From contig NZ_JAGFPE010000007.1 in the NCBI RefSeq assembly GCF_025962655.1, positions 1 to 64,000 on the forward strand: a DNA stretch of 64,000 nucleotides, written 5' to 3'. Of this stretch, positions 56,836 to 64,000 are shown in pieces (position 1 is the stretch's first letter; every line of letters starts with the position of its first letter). Position numbers and translations under genes: made by a program. Below the pieces are notes generated by a model. That model had not been told where the DNA came from. It was given only the letters and a program-made list of their open reading frames with translations, and did no database searches. This stretch comes from Candidatus Symbiopectobacterium sp. NZEC151. GTDB lineage: Bacteria; Pseudomonadota; Gammaproteobacteria; Enterobacterales; Enterobacteriaceae.

Positions 56836-57855
56836 ATGAATGTGTATTTTTTAGAATGGAATGCCAATTATGAAAAGCTCATGATAAAAAATTTAGAGTC
56901 GCATGGCGTCACAGAAATAAAAAATATCATGAAGCATTTTACAAGAAACAATATTAGACTTAAAAAGGCCAACGTTAATAATTGGTTATTCGTTAAGATA
57001 CATATTTTTTTAAAACTGAGAAAAGTCAAAAAAGATGATTTAATAATTTGCAATGGATATAGTTTTTTAGGTTTTCTTGATATAATAAAAGCACTCCCAT
57101 GTAAAAAAGCTTTAGTCATTCGAGATACTATAATTCATTTAGAAAGAGGAATGAAAGAAAACAAAAAATGGCTTCCATCTGATGGAGATATTACCCAAGA
57201 AATAGATTCACATTTTGATAAAGTATATAGTTTCGACCCATCTGACTGTAAAAAATACGATTTCATATACTTGAAACAATTCCTTCCATTTACATCCCAA
57301 GATATTGACACCATACTTAAAACATCAATAAAAAGCAAATTATCAGAAAAGTCATGTTTTTTTATTGGTGAATACAGACCTGATCGAGAAAAATCTCTCC
57401 AAGACCTTTTCCCTTATTTTAAACATTTAAATTACACACCTGATTTTTATCTTTTTGATAAACATAACAAATCAACAAATTACCCATTTTTTTGCAAAAA
57501 CCAATCTCTTGATTATAAAGAAAATATACAGAGAGTTATTGCGTCTGACGTTGTTATAGAAATAAACCATCCAGGACAAGATGGTTTAACGTTACGAACG
57601 ATCGAGGCTCTTGCTTTTAACAAAAAAATAATAACCAACAATATAAAAGTAATGCAATATGATTTTTATACTGACGACCGTTTTTTCATATTAGGCTATA
57701 ATGACATTGACTCTTTACACAGTTTTTTAGAAAGGCCATTAGCACCTGTAGATATTGAATTGATAAAAGAATACACAGCAGATGGAATGTTAAATCGATT
57801 GGTCTCAGACATTTACCATCATAACAGCCCTACGCAAAGCAATATATTAAATTAA
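56836..57855 (+). CDS. Putative LPS core glycosyltransferase, unassigned
   Basis: Protein of 339 residues that I cannot assign firmly. The C-terminal half contains IEINHPGQDGLTLRTIEALAFNKKIIT-like sequence (about 237-264), which resembles the sugar-nucleotide half of GT-B proteins such as WaaS-type core modifiers. The N-terminus (MNVYFLEWNAN) is short of known motifs. There is no signal peptide or membrane helix. Lysine- and isoleucine-rich composition and strong AT bias point to acquisition by transfer. It lies in the RfaH-dependent operon directly after two GT8 genes, so a core-sugar role is inferred. Confidence 0.65.
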   Translation: MNVYFLEWNANYEKLMIKNLESHGVTEIKNIMKHFTRNNIRLKKANVNNWLFVKIHIFLKLRKVKKDDLIICNGYSFLGFLDIIKALPCKKALVIRDTIIHLERGMKENKKWLPSDGDITQEIDSHFDKVYSFDPSDCKKYDFIYLKQFLPFTSQDIDTILKTSIKSKLSEKSCFFIGEYRPDREKSLQDLFPYFKHLNYTPDFYLFDKHNKSTNYPFFCKNQSLDYKENIQRVIASDVVIEINHPGQDGLTLRTIEALAFNKKIITNNIKVMQYDFYTDDRFFILGYNDIDSLHSFLERPLAPVDIELIKEYTADGMLNRLVSDIYHHNSPTQSNILN

Positions 57856-57925
57856 CCGCATACTTTTCCACATCTCTTATTATAATAGAGAGCAACATTC
57901 GACTCTTATCTAGGGCATAGCTACA

Positions 57926-58837
57926 ATGCGATTTATAATAATGGCTCCAGCATATACTGAATGGAGTGGTGGAGTTATCGTTCTACATAAATTATGTCAT
58001 CTTCTCAACCAACTTGGAGAAAATGCTTACTTACATCCTATGGTCAAAGAATATCCTTTATCATGGAAAAATCATTTTACTGAGATAAAAGAGAAAATCA
58101 GACTAAAATATAAGAGTGGAAGATATAAAACAAACAAAGCATTCCAAACCCCTGTAATTAATAAATTAACAAACGACGATTTAGAAAATTCCATTATTGT
58201 ATATCCAGAAATAGTATCAGGAAACCCATTAAAAGCTAAAAATGTAGTCAGATGGTTCTTACACCATCCGGGTTATCAAACAGGAAACGTAAATTATTTC
58301 TCTCGCGAACTGTATTTCTCATACGGTGCATTTGGCCGAGATTTTAAGCTATATGGTTCCCACACCTCTGACACAGTACTTCATGTATTTCATCAGATGA
58401 ATGATATTTATAATGAGATTGGCGCATCTAAAGAACGGACAGGTACCGCATATTGCATCAGAAAAGGTCAAGGAAGAAAGATAATCCATGACCTATCCGA
58501 TTCAATTCTTATCGATGAAAAAAAGCATGAAGAAGTCGCTGAAATATTCAAGCGTGTAAAGTACTTTATCTCTTATGACCTATACACTGGATATTCGGTG
58601 TTTGCCATAATGTGTGGCTGCATTCCGATTGTTGTTCCTGATGAGAACTTATCACTAACGGAATGGCAATCTGACCCCAAGATGCGGTTAGGTATTGCAT
58701 ACGGGTTTGAGCAAATTGAAGAGGCGACCAAGAACCGTAAAATTGCATTAGATTTAGTGTTTGAAAAAGAAAACGAAGCAATTCTTAACGTCAAAAAATT
58801 CATAGTTGAATCGAAAGAATATTTCTCCGTAGATTAA
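57926..58837 (+). CDS. Putative glycosyltransferase-like protein, unassigned
   Basis: Protein of 303 residues. The N-terminus MRFIIMAPAYTEWSGGVIVLHKLCHLLN has the Gly-Gly loop of GT-B acceptor domains, and RWFLHHPGYQTG, DLYTGYSVFAIMCGCIPIVVPD (about 216-237) resemble the donor domain of the WavQ-like family seen in LPS loci. No classical DxD or E-x7-E is obvious, so catalysis is uncertain. It is AT-rich and follows the previous gene after 70 bases. A family search would be needed to name it. Confidence 0.62.
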   Translation: MRFIIMAPAYTEWSGGVIVLHKLCHLLNQLGENAYLHPMVKEYPLSWKNHFTEIKEKIRLKYKSGRYKTNKAFQTPVINKLTNDDLENSIIVYPEIVSGNPLKAKNVVRWFLHHPGYQTGNVNYFSRELYFSYGAFGRDFKLYGSHTSDTVLHVFHQMNDIYNEIGASKERTGTAYCIRKGQGRKIIHDLSDSILIDEKKHEEVAEIFKRVKYFISYDLYTGYSVFAIMCGCIPIVVPDENLSLTEWQSDPKMRLGIAYGFEQIEEATKNRKIALDLVFEKENEAILNVKKFIVESKEYFSVD

Positions 58838-58928
58838 ATACTTATTTGCATAAAAAGACCTAGTCTATAGTCCCCTCTGCATTAATTACTATACAGATGA
58901 TTGATTACATTCATTTGCTTTTAAAAAT

Positions 58929-59434
58929 ATGGGTAAAAACTTTCAAGTAGTTCATAGCTGAAACATTATAGGGTTAGAAAATATTTCCTTAGGCAACAAT
59001 GTTAGAATTGATGGATTCACAACCCTTGTTGCATCAGGAAGCGGATTCTTAAATATAGGTTCCTATGCGCAGATTGGCGGATACACGTTTCTTTCTGCGG
59101 GTGCAGGAATAATCATCAAAGATTTTTGTGGCCTTTCACAAGGTGTCAAAATTCACAGCAAGTCTGATGACTACTCAGGAAAGAAGCTGACTACTCCAAC
59201 AATAAGTGAGGAGTACACTGGTGTGATAAAAGGTACAGTGGCCCTCGCGAAACATGTTATCATCGGCTCAGGTGCTGTTGTTCTTCCTAATATAACGCTT
59301 GAAGAGGGCGTATCCGTCGGGACACAGTCTCTCGTAACCAAAGATTTAAATGAATGGGCAATGTACTTTGGTTGTTCAGCAAAAAAATGAGAGATAGAGG
59401 AAAAGAGCCCCTTATACTCGAAAAATTTTTTTAG
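58929..59434 (+). pseudogene. Decayed hexapeptide-repeat acyltransferase (LbH family)
   Basis: Reading from the ATG at 58929 gives a left-handed beta-helix acyltransferase with GLENISLGNNVRID, LNIGSYAQIGGYTFLS, GAGIIIKDFCGLSQGVKI, HVIIGSGAVVLPNITLEEG and LVTKDLNEWAMYFG. An in-frame TGA at 58959-58961 interrupts it. A run of seven As at 59381-59387 leads to a second TGA at 59388. One extra A there would restore a normal tail (MRDRGKEPLILEKFF) ending at TAG 59432. Both lesions mark a dead sugar O-acetyltransferase gene, similar to those that decorate LPS. The start further upstream is also disturbed. Confidence 0.85.
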
Positions 59435-59538
59435 CGATTCAGGAACTTAAATAAAAAAATTAATAGCCAGTGCCATAGTCATTCCTTAACAAAAAAGCTA
59501 AAATATTTTCAGCGATAACTCTAAAATAGCCAATGCCA

Positions 59539-61336
<1,798 letters not shown>

Positions 61337-61343
61337 AGCACCA

Positions 61344-61369
61344 TCCGGCGGGTGGGTTCCTCCGCCGGA
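61344..61369. terminator. Hairpin between convergent coaD and the GT2 gene
   Basis: The eight-base stem TCCGGCGG / CCGCCGGA with a ten-base loop lies between the two stop codons. There is no T tract. Confidence 0.45.
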
Positions 61370-61382
61370 AATGGCGATGTGA

Positions 61383-62276
61383 TTAACGCGCCAATGCACC
61401 GCATAGATAGCGGAACCACCACAGCGGACGCCACCATGTATTTCGCGGAGGCAGTGTCGCGGGCATTACGTTGTTACGGTATTTAATTTCCCAGGTAAAG
61501 TTGAGGAAAATACGACTTTGCCCATACTCATAACCGAACAGGCTACACTCTTGCTTCTTACGCTTATCAATCGGCGTATTGGCGGAAAGGTCGCGCTGTA
61601 ACGTATGGTAACTCTCTTCCCGGTCCACATCCCGTTCAAAACAACGAATGTTCTTCGGCAGGTAATGTTGGCGCGAACCTTGGTATTTCTGATATTTAAC
61701 GAAGCGGAAATCCTCTGAGCCATAATTTCCGGCAAACTCCTCGTCATAGCCAAAGAAACGCATAAAACGTGCGCGCGACATGAAGAACGTGTTCGGGTGA
61801 CCATAATACCTGTCGCCCACGTTACACACTTGGCCACGTTTTTTGATGCCGTCTTCACGGCTTTCCCGATAGATTTTGTAAAAATTGCGGCCCGGGTTAC
61901 GGCAATTGATCAAATAACGGAATGTGGATTCCGGTAACTCATGGTCAAGATCGGTGATGAAAATTTTGTCAGATTTAGCGTAGGTCACCCCTAAATTACG
62001 CGCACCGGCCTGATTCCATGGAATATCTTCATTAATCCGTAGCCAGGTGATATTCAGGTCGAAAACGCCAACGTCGTACTCAATGGGCGAACCGTCATCA
62101 ACAATAACGAACTCAACCGCAGTCCTGATATCTTCCGGCAACTGCTCATACAGTCGCAGCAACGAAAATACGGAATCCATGTTGTTCTGATTGCAGTAAA
62201 AATGCGTAACATAGCTCAATTTTATATGCTGCTTATCAAGCGGATGCCGTGCGGCAGTAGAGTACTCGTGGTTCAC
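61383..62276 (-). CDS. Family 2 glycosyltransferase, LPS-linked, specificity unknown
   Basis: Protein of 297 residues with a GT-A fold. VIVDDGSP (about 58-65) is the nucleotide site, ITDLDHELP (about 107-115) supplies the DxD, and FGYDEEFAGNYGSEDFRF (about 176-193) is the acceptor-side motif seen in galactosyltransferase-like GT2 proteins. It is not WaaE, which occupies this spot in Klebsiella and Serratia, since the WaaE N-terminus is absent. It lies opposite to coaD, between the waa locus and mutM, and could act on the core or another surface sugar. Confidence 0.82.
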   Translation of the reverse strand: MNHEYSTAARHPLDKQHIKLSYVTHFYCNQNNMDSVFSLLRLYEQLPEDIRTAVEFVIVDDGSPIEYDVGVFDLNITWLRINEDIPWNQAGARNLGVTYAKSDKIFITDLDHELPESTFRYLINCRNPGRNFYKIYRESREDGIKKRGQVCNVGDRYYGHPNTFFMSRARFMRFFGYDEEFAGNYGSEDFRFVKYQKYQGSRQHYLPKNIRCFERDVDREESYHTLQRDLSANTPIDKRKKQECSLFGYEYGQSRIFLNFTWEIKYRNNVMPATLPPRNTWWRPLWWFRYLCGALAR

Positions 62277-62359
62277 CGATAAAATCCTCAGCCTTGTTCT
62301 TGTTGATGCCCTTCCAGACTCGCCATTCGAACGGCAACCTGGCGTTACTTATCCCAGCA

Positions 62360-63169
62360 TCACTTCTGGCAGCAGCGACAATAAAATGTACTACGCTGCC
62401 CATGTTTTTTCGTTAACAACGGTGTTCCGCATACGCGGCAAAGCTCTCCGGCCCGACCATAAACCTGCAATTCCTGCGCAAAATACCCCGGTTTACCATC
62501 TGACTGTAAGAAATCCCTTAACGTCGTTCCGCCTTGCTCAATCGAGCGCTGTAACACCCGCTTTATCGACTGAACGAAATGAGCAGATTCTGATTCGTTT
62601 AGCGAGCCTGCCGCACGATCGGGGTGAATACCCGCCATAAAGAGGGATTCGCTGGCATAAATATTTCCTACGCCGACCACCACCTTGTTATCCATCACCC
62701 ACTGCTTAATGGCCGTGTGCTTACCACGAGAACGTTGATGGAGATAGTCGGCAGAGAATTCCTCACTCAAGGGTTCCGGTCCAAGATGAGCAAGTACATT
62801 GCTTGCTGCAAGATCCGTCGTCCATAGCCAGGCACCAAAACGTCGGGGATCGGTATAACGCAGCACATGGCCATTGTCCATGACCATATCCACATGATCG
62901 TGCTTTGCGGGGGGGAGATATTCCGGCAGAATGCGCAAGCTACCAGACATGCCGAGATGCACAATGATCCAACCACCAGGCAGTTCAAACAGCAGGTATT
63001 TCGCCCGACGGTCGATGCTCAAAACAGGTTGGTCACTCAACGAAAGGATCTCGCTGGATACGGGCCAACGCAAGCGGGCATTACGCACTTCAACGTGAAG
63101 GATAGTGTGTCCGACAAGATAGGGTGATATCCCGCGGCGGCTCGTTTCAACCTCTGGTAATTCCGGCAT
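62360..63169 (-). CDS. mutM: Formamidopyrimidine-DNA glycosylase (MutM/Fpg)
   Basis: Removes 8-oxoguanine and formamidopyrimidines from DNA and nicks the abasic site. It has 269 residues as in E. coli. The N-terminus [13 protein letters not shown] gives catalytic Pro2 and Glu3, and Lys is in the [10 protein letters not shown] region (about 54-63). The helix-two-turn-helix and C-terminal four-cysteine zinc finger (CRVCGTPLL ... FYCRCCQK) are complete. It follows rpmG on the same strand behind a terminator. Confidence 0.97.
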   Translation of the reverse strand: MPELPEVETSRRGISPYLVGHTILHVEVRNARLRWPVSSEILSLSDQPVLSIDRRAKYLLFELPGGWIIVHLGMSGSLRILPEYLPPAKHDHVDMVMDNGHVLRYTDPRRFGAWLWTTDLAASNVLAHLGPEPLSEEFSADYLHQRSRGKHTAIKQWVMDNKVVVGVGNIYASESLFMAGIHPDRAAGSLNESESAHFVQSIKRVLQRSIEQGGTTLRDFLQSDGKPGYFAQELQVYGRAGELCRVCGTPLLTKKHGQRSTFYCRCCQK

Positions 63170-63205
63170 TTTCTCCTCCTGAACACTCCCGCGGCTAACG
63201 TAGCA

Positions 63206-63235
63206 TAAAAAAACCCGGCCTTGGCCGGGTTTTTA
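63206..63235 (-). terminator. Intrinsic terminator of rpmBG
   Basis: On the minus strand a stem CCCGGCC / GGCCGGG with a two-base loop, extended by AA/TT pairs, is followed by a run of Ts, 15 bases after the rpmG stop. Confidence 0.9.
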
Positions 63236-63250
63236 ATAAGTCCACTAAAA

Positions 63251-63421
<171 letters not shown>

Positions 63422-63429
63422 TCAGTTCC

Positions 63430-63687
<258 letters not shown>

Positions 63688-63730
63688 TCAGCTCGAGCTT
63701 CGTAGAGGATGTTGGCCGCCTCGTCAGGCT

Positions 63731-63802
63731 TTAGAGCCCATCTCAGCAACTTTACAAGTAAAGATACTGTCATCAGGGTAAACCTGCTGAGATAGGCTCT
63801 TA
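63731..63802. mobile_element. MITE-like inverted repeat in the rpmB leader
   Basis: Fifteen-base ends GAGCCCATCTCAGCA (63734-63748) and TGCTGAGATAGGCTC (63785-63799) are inverted with one mismatch, and a direct TTA flanks each side (63731-63733 and 63800-63802). A 66-base unit with GAGCC ends and a TNA target duplication resembles IS5-family (IS1031/IS427 group) ends. It may instead be a regulatory hairpin. Confidence 0.55.
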
Positions 63803-63833
63803 ACGCCACACCCAAGATTCTCAAAGGTGGCGT

Positions 63834-63862
63834 AGTATACGCTCTAGCGCGGATGTGCTCAA
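63834..63862 (-). promoter_or_regulatory. Sigma-70 promoter of rpmBG
   Basis: On the minus strand, TTGAGC (63862-63857), a 17-base spacer and TATACT (63839-63834) form a good promoter. Transcripts would begin near 63827 and carry a leader of about 160 bases including the inverted repeat at 63734-63799. Confidence 0.78.
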
Positions 63863-63904
63863 GTCCCGAGCAGCGAAAGATCTCTAAGGATCGCGGAAAA
63901 TATG

Positions 63905-64000
63905 CTAAATCCAGCCTCGCTCGGCAAATGACACGTACTCACCACGCCCAATAACCAGGTGATCGAGGACGCGAATGTCCATCAATGCGCATGCCTGAAT
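63905..64000 (-). CDS. radC: RadC-family protein, C-terminal end only
   Basis: The last 31 residues of a MPN/JAB-domain protein of the RadC family read from the right edge: [20 protein letters not shown] then [11 protein letters not shown] and TAG. The fragment is cut by the window edge and not broken. The E. coli order radC-rpmB-rpmG-mutM is kept. Confidence 0.9.
   Translation of the reverse strand: MQACALMDIRVLDHLVIGRGEYVSFAERGWI

Noticed and set aside
58959-58961. TGA in the acyltransferase read as selenocysteine
   Set aside because: No SECIS-like hairpin was apparent after it, the family has no selenoproteins, and a second frame lesion occurs further on.
61383-62276. Naming the GT2 gene waaE
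   Set aside because: Position fits, but the N-terminus, the motif order and the length do not resemble WaaE.

Overview
The window is a stretch of chromosome from a gammaproteobacterium of the order Enterobacterales. Almost every gene has a close counterpart in Escherichia coli K-12 at near-identical length, and several blocks keep the E. coli order (hemG-trkH-yigZ-pepQ-fadBA, fre-ubiD-rfaH-tatDCBA-ubiBJE-rmuC, udp-dlh-metE-metR-yigM, cysE-gpsA-secB-yibN-envC-yibQ-tdh-kbl-hldD-waaFCL, waaA-coaD, mutM-rpmGB-radC). A second hemB of Pseudomonas type between rfaH and tatD, an ERIC element and the mixed LPS core locus suggest a Pectobacteriaceae-, Yersinia- or Serratia-like lineage rather than Escherichia. 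The species cannot be fixed from sequence reading alone. Layout: 1-7.7 kb holds a ribosomal RNA P1 promoter firing off the left edge, heme and potassium genes, a dipeptidase, and the FadR-controlled fadBA beta-oxidation operon. 7.7-10.3 kb is an accessory cassette: a GntR-like LacI-family regulator divergent from an L-talarate/galactarate dehydratase, with two matching palindromic operators. 10.3-22 kb carries flavin reductase, ubiquinone genes (ubiD, ubiB, ubiJ, ubiE), the antiterminator rfaH, hemB, the Tat protein export operon and rmuC. 22-30 kb is a ppc-argE / argCBH arginine block with ARG boxes, placed between rmuC and udp where E. coli has none. 30-37 kb holds a tyrosine phosphatase, udp, dlh, metE/metR with MetJ boxes, yigM and the lipid A palmitoyltransferase pagP. 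37-45.8 kb holds cysE, gpsA, secB, yibN, the division factors envC and yibQ, and threonine catabolism (tdh-kbl). grxC and gpmI, which sit in this block in E. coli, are absent. 45.9-61.3 kb is the LPS core locus: hldD-waaF-waaC-waaL, then a JUMPstart/ops element and a waaQ-waaG-waaP-led operon ending in conspicuously AT-rich glycosyltransferase genes and a decayed acyltransferase gene, then waaA and coaD. 61.4-64 kb holds a family-2 glycosyltransferase, mutM, rpmG, rpmB and the end of radC. The genes connect functionally. RfaH made at 12.7 kb should act at the ops element at 50.6 kb to let transcription run through the long AT-rich LPS operon. hldD, waaA, waaC, waaF, waaG, waaQ, waaP and waaL build the inner core and attach O-antigen, and pagP remodels lipid A at the surface. 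I see no prophage, CRISPR array, toxin-antitoxin module or defence island. The least explained parts are two unassigned AT-rich genes at 56.8-58.8 kb, the broken acyltransferase at 58.9-59.4 kb, and a transposon-like inverted repeat in the rpmB leader.
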